Positions 31,076 through 41,082 are shown, counted from the first letter of the stretch. The stretch is 64,000 nt of DNA from Halomonas piscis (GCF_031886125.1 NZ_CP119391.1:2666001-2730000); one strand, 5' to 3'. Notes: a model not told the origin generated them from the sequence alone. Numbers and translations: made by a program.

Positions 31076-31104
31076 ATATTACGGATATGGCCTTCCGGTC
31101 GCAA
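31076..31104 (-). promoter_or_regulatory. promoter of the tRNA-Lys operon
   Basis: On the minus strand TTGCGA (31104-31099), a 17-base spacer and TAATAT (31081-31076), ending 16 bases before the first tRNA. Position and spacing are ideal for a sigma70 promoter. Confidence 0.75.
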
Positions 31105-31131
31105 GCGTTTTTTCGCTTTTCCCCGATAAAC

Positions 31132-32022
31132 CTAGCGGCGCGAGCGTTTTGCTCTGGGCTTGCGCATGGCCTGGACCGGGCGTCGCTTGTTCTTGTCCCG
31201 GCTCCAGCGATTTTTCTCCTCCGGCGTCAATTCCGGTACCCGGCGCGCGGGCAGGTCGGCAAGCGCGGCGAGATCGTCGACCTCGTCCTGGCCAAGCTCC
31301 ACCCATTCGCCGGCGCGGGCCCGCTTGTCGAGGAAGATATTGCCGTAGCGTACCCGCTTCAGGCGGTTGACGGTGAGCGCCTGGGACTCCCACAGGCGGC
31401 GCACCTCGCGGTTGCGACCCTCAAGGATGACCACGTGGAACCAGGTGTTGATGCCCTCGCCGCCGAATTCCTGAACGTCGGTAAAGCGCGCGGGGCCGTC
31501 GTCGAGCATCACGCCTTCCACCATGGCGACGACGTTGTCCTGCTTGACCTCGCCCATCACCCGCACGGCGTATTCGCGCTCGACCTGGGTCGAGGGGTGC
31601 ATCAAGCGGTTGGCCAGCTCGCCGTCGGTGGTGAACAGCAAAAGCCCGCTGGTGTTGATGTCCAGCCGGCCGATGGCGATCCAGCGTTCGCCCTTCAGCC
31701 GCGGCAGGCGCTCGAACACCGTGCGCCGCCCTTCCGGATCCTTGCGGGTGCAAAGCTCGCCTTCGGGCTTGTTGTACATGATCACCCGGCGCGGAGTTTC
31801 CTGTTCGGCTTTCAGCGTCACCGGGCGCTCGTCGACCGCCACGCTGTCGCGCGGCTCCACCCGGTCGCCCAGGCTGGCAAGCCTGCCGTTGACCTTGACG
31901 CGCCCGGCGGCAATGGCGGTTTCCATTTCCCGGCGGGAGCCCAGGCCCGCGCGGGCCAGCACTTTCTGCAGCTTTTCCCCGCTGGGGGACGGTTTGCCGT
32001 GGGGGGTTCTATTCTGACTCAT
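31132..32022 (-). CDS. rluB: 23S rRNA pseudouridine synthase RluB
   Basis: A 296-residue enzyme of the RsuA/RluB/E/F group. S4 RNA-binding domain at about residues 15-70 ([31 protein letters not shown]) and the catalytic domain with Asp121 in [14 protein letters not shown]. The basic tail suits rRNA binding. RluB modifies U2605. The start at 32022 lies inside the end of scpB (14-base overlap). Placement after scpA-scpB is seen in many proteobacteria and supports RluB over RluE or RluF. Confidence 0.92.
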   Translation of the reverse strand: MSQNRTPHGKPSPSGEKLQKVLARAGLGSRREMETAIAAGRVKVNGRLASLGDRVEPRDSVAVDERPVTLKAEQETPRRVIMYNKPEGELCTRKDPEGRRTVFERLPRLKGERWIAIGRLDINTSGLLLFTTDGELANRLMHPSTQVEREYAVRVMGEVKQDNVVAMVEGVMLDDGPARFTDVQEFGGEGINTWFHVVILEGRNREVRRLWESQALTVNRLKRVRYGNIFLDKRARAGEWVELGQDEVDDLAALADLPARRVPELTPEEKNRWSRDKNKRRPVQAMRKPRAKRSRR

Positions 32023-32797
32023 GGTCGTCGGACCTCGTAGGATTCTCGTCCGGGCGCTCGTCGTCATCCGCGCGCCCGGCACGGGCCGCCAGCCTGGCTT
32101 CCAGATCGGCAAAGCTCAGCGGCCGGGTTAACGCCGTCGCGGCGTGGTTGGCGGCATCGTCTTCTTCCGACGCTGCCGTCTCGGGGGGCGCATCGTGGCG
32201 CGTTTTTTCCTCGTCGGCAAGGGGCTCTGCCGGCTTATCATCGTCGGTGGCCTCGGCGGCCTTTTGATCGCCGGTCAGCTCGTGCATGGGCGGCAGCGCG
32301 TCCAGGGTCTTGAGGCCAAAGTCGTCGAGAAAGCTCCGGGTGGTAGCATACACGCCCGGGCGGCCGGGGACGTCGCGGTGGCCGACAATGCGGATCCAGC
32401 CGCGCTCGCTTAGCGTGCGCATGATGGAGCTTGAGACGCTCACCCCGCGCACCTCTTCAATATCGCCCCGGGTCACCGGCTGGCGGTAGGCAATCAGCGC
32501 CAGGGTTTCCAGCAGCGCCCGGGAGTAGCGCGCCGGGCGCTCGTCCCAGAGCCGCGATACCCAGGGGGACAGCCGCGGGCGAATGCGCAGCTGATGGCCG
32601 GAAGCGCTTTCGACAAGCTCAAGCGCGCCGCCGGCGTGGCGCTCCCCAAGCCGGGAAAGCGCCAGGCGCAGCTCGCCCCGGGCCGGACGCTCGGCCTCGG
32701 CAAACAGCGTCTCCAGCCGCTCCACGGCAAGCGGCTCGCCGGCGGCCAAAAGCGCCGCCTCGAGGATGTCGTCAAGCGTGATGCCCGCTTCGCTCAT
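32009..32797 (-). CDS. scpB: segregation and condensation protein B
   Basis: A 262-residue ScpB: two winged-helix domains ([25 protein letters not shown]... and [20 protein letters not shown]...[21 protein letters not shown]) and an acidic C-terminal extension of about 80 residues. With ScpA and Smc it forms the condensin that compacts the nucleoid. Its ATG overlaps the scpA stop by 4 bases. Confidence 0.95.
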   Translation of the reverse strand: MSEAGITLDDILEAALLAAGEPLAVERLETLFAEAERPARGELRLALSRLGERHAGGALELVESASGHQLRIRPRLSPWVSRLWDERPARYSRALLETLALIAYRQPVTRGDIEEVRGVSVSSSIMRTLSERGWIRIVGHRDVPGRPGVYATTRSFLDDFGLKTLDALPPMHELTGDQKAAEATDDDKPAEPLADEEKTRHDAPPETAASEEDDAANHAATALTRPLSFADLEARLAARAGRADDDERPDENPTRSDDHESE

Positions 32798-33747
32798 GGC
32801 TCGTCCTCGTCGGCAAAGGCGGACTCGCCGCCGCGGTCGTGGGAGGCGTTCTGCAGACCGGGGGCGTCAAGCCCCGGCGCCGGGTATTGCGTATCGTCAG
32901 GCTCGGCGACCCGGGCGCGAACGTGAATAGGCGACAGCGGCGCGTTCTGCACAATTTCGATCATCGCCTCCTTGGCCAGCTCCAGCATCGCCATGAAGGC
33001 GACCACCACCCCGGCGCGGCCTTCTTCCAGGGTGAACAGGGCCTCGAAGGGCGTATAGCGCTCGGCGCTCAGCGCCTCCATGATGCGCAGCATGCGCTCC
33101 CGGGTGGAGAGGACTTCGCGGCTGATCTGATGGCTCTGGGTGAGCTCGGCGCGCCTGAGAATACCGCTCATGGCGCCGAGCAGCTCGTCAAGCTCCACCT
33201 CGGGATGGATGACCCGGGCATCAAGCGCCGGGACCTCAGCTCGGGCGCTGAACCAGTCGCGCCCGGTGCGCGGCAGGGTATCCAGCGTTTCGGCGGCCTC
33301 CTTCAAGCGCTCGTATTCCTGAAGCCGGCGGACCAGCTCGGCCCGAGGGTCGTCCTCTTCCTCCTCGTCCTCCCGGGGCGGGCGCGGCAGCAGCGTGCGC
33401 GACTTGATCTCGGCAAGCATTGCCGCCATCAGCAGATACTCGCCGGCAAGCTCGATCTGCATCGCCTTCATCAGCTCCACGTACTCGATGTACTGGTGGG
33501 TCACCGCGGCGACGTTGACGCTCAGAATATCCAGGTTCTGGCGGCGAATCAGGTACAACAGCAGATCCAGCGGGCCTTCAAACGCCTCCAGGAACACCCG
33601 CAGCGCCTCCGGCGGAATGTACAGATCCTCCGGAAGCTCGGTAATCGGCTCGTCGAACAGCAGCGCCAGCGCCCCGGAGACCGGCTCGCTGGCGGCTCCG
33701 GCGGCGTCGGGGCTGGACGAATGATTGGCGGCGGGCGTCTCGCTCAC
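32794..33747 (-). CDS. scpA: segregation and condensation protein A
   Basis: A 317-residue kleisin. The core FLEAFEGPLDLLLYLIRRQNLDILSVNVAAVTHQYIEYVELMK is the ScpA signature; AEYLLMAAMLAEIKSRTLLP-like sequence follows, and the C-terminal winged helix (VVAFMAMLELAKEAMIEIVQ) is the Smc-binding part. About 40 unconserved residues precede the core. It heads the scpA-scpB-rluB operon. Presence of ScpAB suggests an Smc-type condensin rather than MukBEF. Confidence 0.95.
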   Translation of the reverse strand: MSETPAANHSSSPDAAGAASEPVSGALALLFDEPITELPEDLYIPPEALRVFLEAFEGPLDLLLYLIRRQNLDILSVNVAAVTHQYIEYVELMKAMQIELAGEYLLMAAMLAEIKSRTLLPRPPREDEEEEDDPRAELVRRLQEYERLKEAAETLDTLPRTGRDWFSARAEVPALDARVIHPEVELDELLGAMSGILRRAELTQSHQISREVLSTRERMLRIMEALSAERYTPFEALFTLEEGRAGVVVAFMAMLELAKEAMIEIVQNAPLSPIHVRARVAEPDDTQYPAPGLDAPGLQNASHDRGGESAFADEDEP

Positions 33748-33826
33748 GCGGGCGTCTCTCTGGTGAAGGGCGCATTCAAGGGCTGAAAGCCGTTCAGTCT
33801 AGCAAACTTGCGCTTTTGGCGAGCGG

Positions 33827-35626
33827 CTATCCGGCGTCGGCGGCGCGGCGATAGCGCCCGGCGTAGTCGAAGAGCTTCTCGCGGACCTTGAAGTAGCGCC
33901 CGACCCGGCGGCCGATGACAAAGTCCGGGTGGCGCAGGCGCTCGCGCCCGGCCACCACCTCCTCCGGCGTGGCGGGCTTCCAGCCAATGCCCGGCGCGCG
34001 CAGGTGGCGGCGCAAAAACGCCGCCTGGAAGGCCCGGCGCTGGGCGGCGGTTTCCAGCGCGAACCACTCGTCAAGCGTGGCGCCGTCCTCGTCGTGGTAG
34101 GTCACCTTCAGCCGTGCCAGGCCCCGGCCGTTGACGGTGGCTTCGAGCTGCATGCCGGAGACCCTGAGCACCCGAGCGTCTTTTAATTTCAGCGCGTCGC
34201 GCAGCTTGTCGTCGGCGTCCACCAGCAGCTTGCCGCAGCCGTGGCAGCGGCTTGCGGCGATGTCGTTCTCGGCGCCGCACTCGTCGCAGGTCTTGAAGCG
34301 GAAGCGAAACGAACATTGCACTGCCCTTCCCGCGGCATCCTCTACCAGCCCGTGGCAGCGCCGGCCGTAGTGCTCGAGCAAAAGCTCGCCGTCGTACTTG
34401 CCCCAGAAGAGGTTGGCGTGTTCGCACTCGGGGCAGATGACCTGCACCGGCTCACTGTCGCTTGCCGGGCGCGGCTCGCCCACCTCCGGGGCATAGGTAT
34501 CCCAGGGGTTGCCGGCATAGTCGAGAATCAGGCAGTCGTCCTTGCCCGGAGACAGCCGGAGTCCCCGGCCGATGATCTGCTGATAGAGACTGGCCGACTC
34601 CGTGGGGCGCAGAATCGCGATGACGTCCACGTGGGGCGCGTCGAAGCCCGTGGTGAGCACCGCCACGTTGACCAGATACTTGATCCGGCGCGCCTTGAAC
34701 GCCGCGATAAGCGCCGTGCGCTCGCGCGCCTCGGTGGCGCCGGTAATCAGCGCCGCCTCGCCTTGGGGCAGGTAGCCCAGCACCTCTTCGGCGTGGGCCA
34801 CGGTAGCGGCAAAGATCATCACGCCAAGGCGACCTTCGGCCCGGGCGATGATATCGGCGACGATGCCCGGCGTCGCGCGGCTGCCCGCCACCACGCGGTT
34901 CAGGGCGGCCTCGCTGAAGGCGCCGCTCTCGGTGGTTGCAAGGCCGGCGAAGTCGTAGTGCTCGACGGCCATGTCCCGCCGTTCCGGCCGGGCGAGATAG
35001 CCCTGCTTGACCATCAGCCGCAGCGGCTGCTCGAACACGCAGTCGCGAAAAAAGCAGTCGTCATCGCCGCGCACCATGCCGCGGTGGTGGCGATGATAGA
35101 TAAATCCCTGCCCCAGCCGGTACGGCGTGGCGGTGAGGCCCAGGATCTTGAGGCTGGGGTTTTGCCGGCGCAGCTGCTCGACCACCCGGCGGTAGCTGCT
35201 TTTTTGGTCCAGGGATACCCGGTGGCACTCGTCGATGACCAGCAGGGTGAAATTGCCGTCGGCAAAGCGCTCGGGGCTTTTCACCACCGACTGCACCGAG
35301 CCGAATACCACCTGGCGGCCGGCCTCCTTGCGCTTCAGGCCGGCGCTGAAGATATCCGCGGTGAGGCCGTAGGCCTCGTACTTGGCGTGGTTCTGCTCGA
35401 CCAGCTCGCGCACGTGGGCCAGCACCAGAACCCGGCCGCGCGCCAGGCGGGCAAGCTCGGCAATCACCAGCGACTTGCCGCTGCCCGTGGGCAATACCAC
35501 CACGGCGGGCTCGCTCGAGGCGCGGAAGTGCGCCACCACGCGGGCGACGGCCTCGCGCTGGTAGGGACGCAGGGTGGGAACGGCTGAAGTCGGAGCGGCA
35601 GCAGCAGAAGAGTCGGCAGCAGTCAT
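33827..35626 (-). CDS. radD: RadD (YejH) superfamily 2 helicase-like ATPase
   Basis: A 599-residue protein closely matching E. coli RadD. Walker A PTGSGKS with Lys51, DECH box at 132-135, [16 protein letters not shown], motif VI-like [20 protein letters not shown], then a cysteine-rich zinc region (CPEC...[20 protein letters not shown]) and the C-terminal FDYAGRYR. RadD acts with RecA and SSB in recombinational repair. The start at 35626 was chosen because [10 protein letters not shown] follows closely; the longer upstream frame is unconserved. A 15-residue Ala/Ser leader precedes the conserved part. Confidence 0.93.
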   Translation of the reverse strand: MTAADSSAAAAPTSAVPTLRPYQREAVARVVAHFRASSEPAVVVLPTGSGKSLVIAELARLARGRVLVLAHVRELVEQNHAKYEAYGLTADIFSAGLKRKEAGRQVVFGSVQSVVKSPERFADGNFTLLVIDECHRVSLDQKSSYRRVVEQLRRQNPSLKILGLTATPYRLGQGFIYHRHHRGMVRGDDDCFFRDCVFEQPLRLMVKQGYLARPERRDMAVEHYDFAGLATTESGAFSEAALNRVVAGSRATPGIVADIIARAEGRLGVMIFAATVAHAEEVLGYLPQGEAALITGATEARERTALIAAFKARRIKYLVNVAVLTTGFDAPHVDVIAILRPTESASLYQQIIGRGLRLSPGKDDCLILDYAGNPWDTYAPEVGEPRPASDSEPVQVICPECEHANLFWGKYDGELLLEHYGRRCHGLVEDAAGRAVQCSFRFRFKTCDECGAENDIAASRCHGCGKLLVDADDKLRDALKLKDARVLRVSGMQLEATVNGRGLARLKVTYHDEDGATLDEWFALETAAQRRAFQAAFLRRHLRAPGIGWKPATPEEVVAGRERLRHPDFVIGRRVGRYFKVREKLFDYAGRYRRAADAG

Positions 35627-35669
35627 GTCGCTCAGGATACCGCTGCCGGGGCGACCCGCGCCAGCCGGT

Positions 35670-36611
35670 CTACGCCGTGGTCGCCCGCTTTTCCCACACC
35701 TCGATCGCCGCGGCGAGGTCTTCAAGCGAGGCGCCCACCGACTTGAACAGGGTGATGGCCTCGGGGCCGCTGCGCCCCTCTCTGCTGCCCCGCAGCAGCT
35801 CGGCCAGCTCGCCGCGAATGTCGCCAAAGGCAAAACCGCCCTCGTCGACGGCCTGGAGGATATCTCCGGCCTCTCCCTGCGCGCCGGCGTAGGTGTCGAC
35901 AAACACTTCGCTGCGGGCCAGGCAGTCGGCGTCGGTCTCGCGCATGTTCGGGCGAAACGCGCCGATCAGGTCAAGGTGCGTCCCCGGGGTCAGCCACTGG
36001 CCGTGAATCAGCGGCCGGGTGGAAAGCGTCACGCAGCTGATCACGTCGGCGTCGGCGCAGGCCGCCTGCAGATCGGTGACCGCCTCGGTAGCAAAGCGAT
36101 CGGCGTACTCGGCAGCGAGCCGCCTAGCCTTGTCGGGGCTGCGGCCCCAGATGCGCACCCGGCGGATCGGGCGCACCGCGGCGTGGGCTTCGATGACCAT
36201 GGGCGCCAGCTTGCCGGTGCCTGCCACCAGCAGCGTGTCGGCGTCTTCCCGGGACAGCTCGCGAGCGGCCAGCGCCGAGGCCGCGGCGGTGCGTCGGCGG
36301 GTCAGCTCGCCGCCGTCGATACAGGCCAGCGGGCGCCCGTGCGCGCCCTCGCTGAGCAGATAAACCCCGGCAATCGCCGGCAGCCCGTGGTCGGCATTCT
36401 GGGGAAAGACGTTGACCATCTTGACGCCGATGTAGCCGTCCTGCTCCCAGGCCGGCATCAGCAGCATGGTGGCCTCGCCGTCGGGCCGCTGCACGGCGTG
36501 GTGGTGGCGCGGCGGCGACTCGACGCCGGCGCAAAAGGCCTGCGCCAGACGATCGGTCAGCGCCTTCCAGTCCAGCGCCTCGGCCACCTCGGCCGCCGTG
36601 ATCACGCGCAT
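35670..36611 (-). CDS. ornithine cyclodeaminase / mu-crystallin family protein
   Basis: A 313-residue NAD(P)-dependent enzyme of the OCD/mu-crystallin family. The N-terminal part contains [27 protein letters not shown] with the substrate Lys, and the Rossmann part has [17 protein letters not shown] and [15 protein letters not shown]. Family reactions include ornithine cyclodeamination, alanine dehydrogenation and reduction of cyclic ketimines. The start at 36611 is behind GGAGGG. It is the last of six co-directional genes with the TRAP transporter, an HDAC-like deacetylase and RidA. The glycine motif GTGKLA (usually GTGxQA) is slightly unusual. Confidence 0.88.
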   Translation of the reverse strand: MRVITAAEVAEALDWKALTDRLAQAFCAGVESPPRHHHAVQRPDGEATMLLMPAWEQDGYIGVKMVNVFPQNADHGLPAIAGVYLLSEGAHGRPLACIDGGELTRRRTAAASALAARELSREDADTLLVAGTGKLAPMVIEAHAAVRPIRRVRIWGRSPDKARRLAAEYADRFATEAVTDLQAACADADVISCVTLSTRPLIHGQWLTPGTHLDLIGAFRPNMRETDADCLARSEVFVDTYAGAQGEAGDILQAVDEGGFAFGDIRGELAELLRGSREGRSGPEAITLFKSVGASLEDLAAAIEVWEKRATTA

Positions 36612-36613
36612 GA

Positions 36614-36970
36614 TCAGCCCTCCGGAAGCGCGGCAACGACCATGATCTCGACCTTCCACTCGGCGTTGGCAAGCCCGGCCTCCACCGCGGCGCGCACCGG
36701 CGGCCGCTCCGGGATGACCCAGGCGTCCCAGGCGCGGTTCATTTCATCGATTTCCGCCATGCTGGTTACCCAGACCTGTGCGGAAATCAGCCGCGTCTTG
36801 TCGGTACCGGCCCTGGCCAGCAGATCGTCAATGCGCGCCAGCACCTGCTCGGTTTGGCCGCGCATATCGGCGGTGGCATCGCTTGGTACCTGGCCCGACA
36901 GATAGACGGTGCCGTTGTGGATGACGTACTTGCTCATGCGTTCGTTGCTGTCGTGGTGGGTCAGGCTCAT
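36614..36970 (-). CDS. RidA-family enamine/imine deaminase-like protein
   Basis: A 118-residue RidA-fold protein. The substrate-carboxylate arginine is retained (Arg93 in PPVRAAVEAGLANAEWKVEI), which in true RidA proteins binds the imine acid; LSGQVPSDATADMRGQTEQVLARIDDLLARAG is the conserved N-terminal region. The start at 36970 follows GGAGG with a 7-base gap. It stops 2 bases before the ornithine cyclodeaminase-like gene, so both act in one operon and probably on the same imine or enamine intermediate. Confidence 0.9.
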   Translation of the reverse strand: MSLTHHDSNERMSKYVIHNGTVYLSGQVPSDATADMRGQTEQVLARIDDLLARAGTDKTRLISAQVWVTSMAEIDEMNRAWDAWVIPERPPVRAAVEAGLANAEWKVEIMVVAALPEG

Positions 36971-37045
36971 GGTGTTCCTCCGTGGTTAGCGACGATGGCA
37001 GTCGTAGAAAAAAATCCTGGCTCAAGGAGACGCCAGGCTTGGCGC

Positions 37046-38080
37046 TCAAGCCACACTGAAGCCGCGCATGACCGCGGTCAAGTTGTGCTTGAGCGCCGCG
37101 GTGGGGTAGCCGCCCTCCTGAACCAGCACCGTCGGCAGCGCCAGCGCCGCCAGCCGCCGGCCAATACGGGCAAAGTCCCCGGTTTCCAGCGCCAGGCCGG
37201 CCAGCGGGTCGTCCTTGTGGGCGTCGAGGCCCAAGGGCACCACCAGGGCTCCCGGCGCAAAGTCGCCCAGGCTCTCGATCAGTCGGTCAAGCGCTGCCAG
37301 AAAGCGCTTCCCGTCGCTTCCCAGGGGCAGCGGCAGATTGACGTTGGCGCCCAGCCCCTCGCCTTCGCCTGTTTCATCGGCGCCGCCCCAGAAAAAGGGA
37401 TAGAAGTCGGCGGGGTCGGCGTGCAGCGAGCCGGTCCAGACATCGCCGCGGCGATAGAAGATGTCCTGGGTGCCGTTGCCGTGATGCAGGTCCACATCGA
37501 GAATCGCCACGCGGTCGAAACGCTCGCGCAGCACCGCGGCGGCCAGGGCCGAGTTGTTGAGAAAGCAGAAGCCGCCGGCCCGCTCCGGCCCGGCGTGATG
37601 TCCCGGCGGGCGGCACAGCGCATAGGCGCTGGGCTCACCGCCGAGCACCGACTCGGCGGCGGCCTGGGCGGTCGCGGCGCTGGCCAGGATGCCCGCATGG
37701 CTGTCCGCGCCGAGCGGGCAGGCCATATCGTGCAGGTGCCAGCCGGCCTGCCCGATCGGGTGGCGCGGATAGTGGGTACCGCCGCCGCAGGGGTGGACGT
37801 TGGGCACCACGGTTTCGGCGGCGTTCGGCAGCGCCTGCCAGCGGGCATGGATGGTCTCGAGAAAATCGAGATAGCGCGGGCTATGAACATGTCCCAGACG
37901 CTCGCGTAGCCGGCGGGTATCGACCGCGTCGGGCGCGGTAGTTGTCAGCCCCAGCGCCGTCAGCCCGCGGGTCAGCAGCTCGGCGCGCAGCGGGCGCTCC
38001 GGTGACGCAGCGGGCCGCCCCTGCAGCCAGAAGCTTCCGGGGTCGTGGCGCTGCTGGTCGGGATGATAGAAAACCTGCAT
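37046..38080 (-). CDS. acetylpolyamine amidohydrolase / HDAC-family deacetylase
   Basis: A 344-residue zinc amidohydrolase of the arginase-deacetylase fold. The start MQVFYHPDQQRHDP and length fit bacterial acetylpolyamine amidohydrolases. The active site is intact: tandem His161-His162 in RPPGHHAG, zinc ligands Asp197 and His199 in ILDVDLHHGNGT, the third ligand Asp in LGLDAHKDDPLAG, and GGYP near the end with the transition-state Tyr. It should release acetate from an N-acetylated amine. It lies between dctM and the RidA gene, which suggests a small imported substrate rather than a protein. Confidence 0.9.
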   Translation of the reverse strand: MQVFYHPDQQRHDPGSFWLQGRPAASPERPLRAELLTRGLTALGLTTTAPDAVDTRRLRERLGHVHSPRYLDFLETIHARWQALPNAAETVVPNVHPCGGGTHYPRHPIGQAGWHLHDMACPLGADSHAGILASAATAQAAAESVLGGEPSAYALCRPPGHHAGPERAGGFCFLNNSALAAAVLRERFDRVAILDVDLHHGNGTQDIFYRRGDVWTGSLHADPADFYPFFWGGADETGEGEGLGANVNLPLPLGSDGKRFLAALDRLIESLGDFAPGALVVPLGLDAHKDDPLAGLALETGDFARIGRRLAALALPTVLVQEGGYPTAALKHNLTAVMRGFSVA

Positions 38081-38124
38081 ACGACGTTACCTCGATAGAT
38101 CGACTTTGGGTTCGCAAGCCCTGT

Positions 38125-39402
38125 TCACTTGAGCAGCGAGGGTATCCAGGTGGACAGCGCCGGAAAGGCCACGACCAGCAGGATCACCGCGGCAAAGGCG
38201 ACATAGAACGGCAGCGAAGCAATGATCGCCCGCTCAAAGGGCACGTCGGCGATACGCGCCGCCGTCATCAGCGTCATCCCCACCGGCGGCGTGACGTTGG
38301 AGATATTGAGCACCACGATCATCAGGATGGCAAAATGCAGCGGGTCCACGCCCAGCTGCACCATCGCCGGCACCAGCACCGGCGCCACCACCACCAGCGC
38401 CGGCAAGACGTCCATCACGGTGCCGATCAGGATCAGCAGCGCACACACCAGCAATAGCTGAAGGAACATGGAGTCGCTCAGGGTAGTAATCAGCCCCGCC
38501 GCGTCCCGGGCGATGCCCGAACGGGTCACGAACCAGCCGAGCACCGCCGACGTCGCCAGCAGAAAAAACACCACCCCCGAGAAGCGCACGGTCACCACCA
38601 GCGCCTGCCAGATCTTCTGCCAGGTCAGGTTGCGGTAGAACACCACGCCGATGATGATGGCATAGACCGCCGCGAAGCCCGACGCCTCGGTGATGGTGGT
38701 CAGCCCCGAAAGGATGCCGCCAAGAATGATCAGCGGCACGATCATCGCCGGCAGCGCCACCAGAAAGGCGCCCCAGGCCACCCTGAGCGGCGTCGGTGCC
38801 TGCTTGGGGTAGCCGCGCCTCCAGGCCAGGAAAAAGCTCACCGCCAGCAGCGCCGCGGCCATCAGCAGGCCGGGGACAATACCGCCGGCAAACAGGTCGA
38901 TCACCGAAATATCGCGCAGCAGGGTGGCATAGATCACCATCACCACGCTGGGCGGTATGATCGGCCCGATGATCGATGAACAGGCGGTAATCGCGGCGGC
39001 GTACTCGGCGTCGTAGCCCTGCTTTTTCATCTCGGGGATCATGATCTTGCCGATGGCCACGGTATCGGTAATCGCGGCCCCGGTCAGCCCGGCGAAAAAC
39101 ACCGATACCGAGATGTTGACGTGGGCCAGCGCACCGCGCACCTGACCGAAAAGCGCATTGTTGAAGGCGATCAGCTTCTGGGTCAGCCCGCCCTGGTTCA
39201 TCAGCTCGGCGGTGAAAATGAAATAGGGCACGGCGATGAGCATGAATCCCGAAACGCCGGAAAACATGCGGTCGGCGATGATGCCGAGCATGCGCTCACC
39301 GCCCATGGCAAAGCCGCCGGCCAGGCCGGAGAGAGCCATCACCACGGCCACCGGCGTACCAATCAGCAACAGCAGCACAAAGGCAACAATGGCAGGCATC
39401 AT
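38125..39402 (-). CDS. dctM: TRAP transporter large membrane subunit (DctM)
   Basis: A 425-residue inner-membrane protein with about twelve hydrophobic segments. LIAVPYFIFTAELMNQGG, GLTGAAITDTVAIGKIMIPEMKKQGYDAEYAAAITACSSIIGPIIPPSVVMVIYA and NISNVTPPVGMTLMTAA are the DctM hallmarks. It couples sodium entry to uptake of the substrate delivered by DctP. Its ATG overlaps the dctQ stop by 4 bases. The symbol names the family; the substrate is not known. Confidence 0.95.
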   Translation of the reverse strand: MMPAIVAFVLLLLIGTPVAVVMALSGLAGGFAMGGERMLGIIADRMFSGVSGFMLIAVPYFIFTAELMNQGGLTQKLIAFNNALFGQVRGALAHVNISVSVFFAGLTGAAITDTVAIGKIMIPEMKKQGYDAEYAAAITACSSIIGPIIPPSVVMVIYATLLRDISVIDLFAGGIVPGLLMAAALLAVSFFLAWRRGYPKQAPTPLRVAWGAFLVALPAMIVPLIILGGILSGLTTITEASGFAAVYAIIIGVVFYRNLTWQKIWQALVVTVRFSGVVFFLLATSAVLGWFVTRSGIARDAAGLITTLSDSMFLQLLLVCALLILIGTVMDVLPALVVVAPVLVPAMVQLGVDPLHFAILMIVVLNISNVTPPVGMTLMTAARIADVPFERAIIASLPFYVAFAAVILLVVAFPALSTWIPSLLK

Positions 39403-39944
39403 GAGCGCTTCTCCCCGTTGTCGGCATCGATGAGCCCTTCGATAACCGACTCGTCATCGATGAAATGTTCGAGCAAGGCGAAGCCCTGCACCAGGTGCAG
39501 CAGGATGATGGCGCCGCTCAGGGGCAGCACCACGGCGGTAAACTTGGCGGAGACCTGTATCTGGTCGGACACCATGTAGACCTGTCGGGCGCTTTCGAAA
39601 TAGCCCCAGCCGTACCAGAGCAGCAGCGCGCCGAACAGCGCGATCACCCCAAGGCAGAGGGCCGCGGCCAGTTTCAACAGGGCCCGGGGCAGAGCTCGAA
39701 CCAAAAGCGTCATGGCCACGTGCTCGCCGTAGCGCAGCGAAATGGTCATGGAGAGAAAACCGATCCAGGGCAGAAACAGCCGCGCCAGGGAGTAGGTCCA
39801 GCTCAGGCTGCTGCCGGTTATCAGCTTGTAGGTGAAGGCCGTGAAGGAGATACCCAGCATGACCAGTACGCAGGCCACGCAGAGCACGATCGCCGCCTGG
39901 TTGACCCAGTCGCTCAGGCGGCGGAGAGGCTTGAGAAAGCGCAT
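39399..39944 (-). CDS. dctQ: TRAP transporter small membrane subunit (DctQ)
   Basis: A 181-residue protein with four membrane segments typical of DctQ: an N-terminal helix (AAIVLCVACVLVMLGISFTAFTYKL), LFLPWIGFLSMTISLRYGEHVAMTLL and two more toward the C-terminus. It forms the membrane complex with DctM. It lies 70 bases after dctP. Confidence 0.93.
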   Translation of the reverse strand: MRFLKPLRRLSDWVNQAAIVLCVACVLVMLGISFTAFTYKLITGSSLSWTYSLARLFLPWIGFLSMTISLRYGEHVAMTLLVRALPRALLKLAAALCLGVIALFGALLLWYGWGYFESARQVYMVSDQIQVSAKFTAVVLPLSGAIILLHLVQGFALLEHFIDDESVIEGLIDADNGEKRS

Positions 39945-40014
39945 CGATGAACCCCGCAGGCTTCAGAAGCCGGCCGGCCATGCCGGCCGACGTTGACGGA
40001 GAAACGACAAGGCG

Positions 40015-41082
40015 TCACCGGCCGTAGTTGTCCATGTCCGACTGCTTGACCTCCTCTCCGACGCGATCGACCTCGTTGAGGAAGGCGTCGACCTTCTCGG
40101 CCTCGAGGCCGAAGTCGTTGACGATCCAGTCCTTCCACGCCGGGCGCGCGATCTCGGCCATGCGGTCGCGCTCCTCGGCGGGCATGATGTAGCATTCCTT
40201 GAAGATCTCGCAGGACTCCTGCCACCCGGCCGTGGCCAGCGCCGCGGACATGCCGTGGCCAATCTCGATGGCCTCGCGCGCCGAGGTAATGATCGCTTCC
40301 TGCTGCTCCTCGGTAAGGCTCTGGTACCAGTTCTCGCTGACCAGCCAGGCGGCGCTGTTATAGACGTGGCCGGTCAGGGTGGTGTAGTCGGTCACCTCGT
40401 CGAAGTTGAAGGTGGTGTTGAGCACCGTCGCGTTGAACTGGCCGTCGGCCAGGCCGGTTTCCAGCGCCGTGATCACCTCGCCCCAGGGCAGCGGCGTGGC
40501 GGAGGCCCCCAGCGCCTTCATGATGGCGACGTGCCCGGGATTCTCCTCGGTGCGAATATTGAGCCCTTCGAGATCCTCCACCGTCTTGATCGGACGCTCG
40601 TTGTTGGTAAAGGCCACAAAGCCGCCGCCGTCGTCGAAGGTGCCCAGGTAGCGCATGTTGGTTTCCTCGACGGTGCCGGCCATCAGGTCGGCAAACCAGT
40701 CGCCGTCGAGAAAGGCCCAGGCCTGGCGCCAGTTATCGAAAATAAAAGGCGCGGTCATCAGCTGGTAGTCGTCGTAGTAGGACGACATGGCGCCGGTGGT
40801 AATGATGGTCGACTGCAGGGTGCGGCCGCCCTGAACCTCCTTGGCGGTATCGACCTCCGAGCCCAGCTGGCTGTTGCCGAAGATGTTCACCTGGATGGCA
40901 CCGTCGGTACGCGTATCGACCAGGTCCTTGAAGCGTATCAGCGCCGGGTAAATCGAGTTGTTGCTCATGTTTTCGGGCAGGATGGTGGCAATCGCCATTT
41001 CATTGGCTTGTGCCTGGGCGGCGGCCATGGCCAGCGGCAGGGCCGCCAGTGCGGCCATACGCGAATACGTCTTGATGGGCAT
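40015..41082 (-). CDS. dctP: TRAP transporter periplasmic substrate-binding protein (DctP)
   Basis: A 355-residue exported binding protein. The signal peptide is residues 1 to about 26 (ALPLAMAAAQAQA-NE). The family helix-sheet core includes VNIFGNSQLGSEVDTAKEVQGG, and the substrate-carboxylate arginine is in LEGLNIRTEENPGH. TRAP binding proteins nearly always bind carboxylates, so the substrate should carry a free carboxyl group. It is the first gene of the dctPQM-deacetylase-RidA-OCD run and is divergent from lplA. Confidence 0.94.
   Translation of the reverse strand: MPIKTYSRMAALAALPLAMAAAQAQANEMAIATILPENMSNNSIYPALIRFKDLVDTRTDGAIQVNIFGNSQLGSEVDTAKEVQGGRTLQSTIITTGAMSSYYDDYQLMTAPFIFDNWRQAWAFLDGDWFADLMAGTVEETNMRYLGTFDDGGGFVAFTNNERPIKTVEDLEGLNIRTEENPGHVAIMKALGASATPLPWGEVITALETGLADGQFNATVLNTTFNFDEVTDYTTLTGHVYNSAAWLVSENWYQSLTEEQQEAIITSAREAIEIGHGMSAALATAGWQESCEIFKECYIMPAEERDRMAEIARPAWKDWIVNDFGLEAEKVDAFLNEVDRVGEEVKQSDMDNYGR

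Noticed and set aside
35670..41082. The TRAP-deacetylase-OCD cluster as the known ectoine degradation (doe/eut) cluster
   Set aside because: The ectoine hydrolase, the DoeB-type deacetylase, the aminotransferase and the dehydrogenase are all absent, and the deacetylase belongs to the HDAC fold instead.
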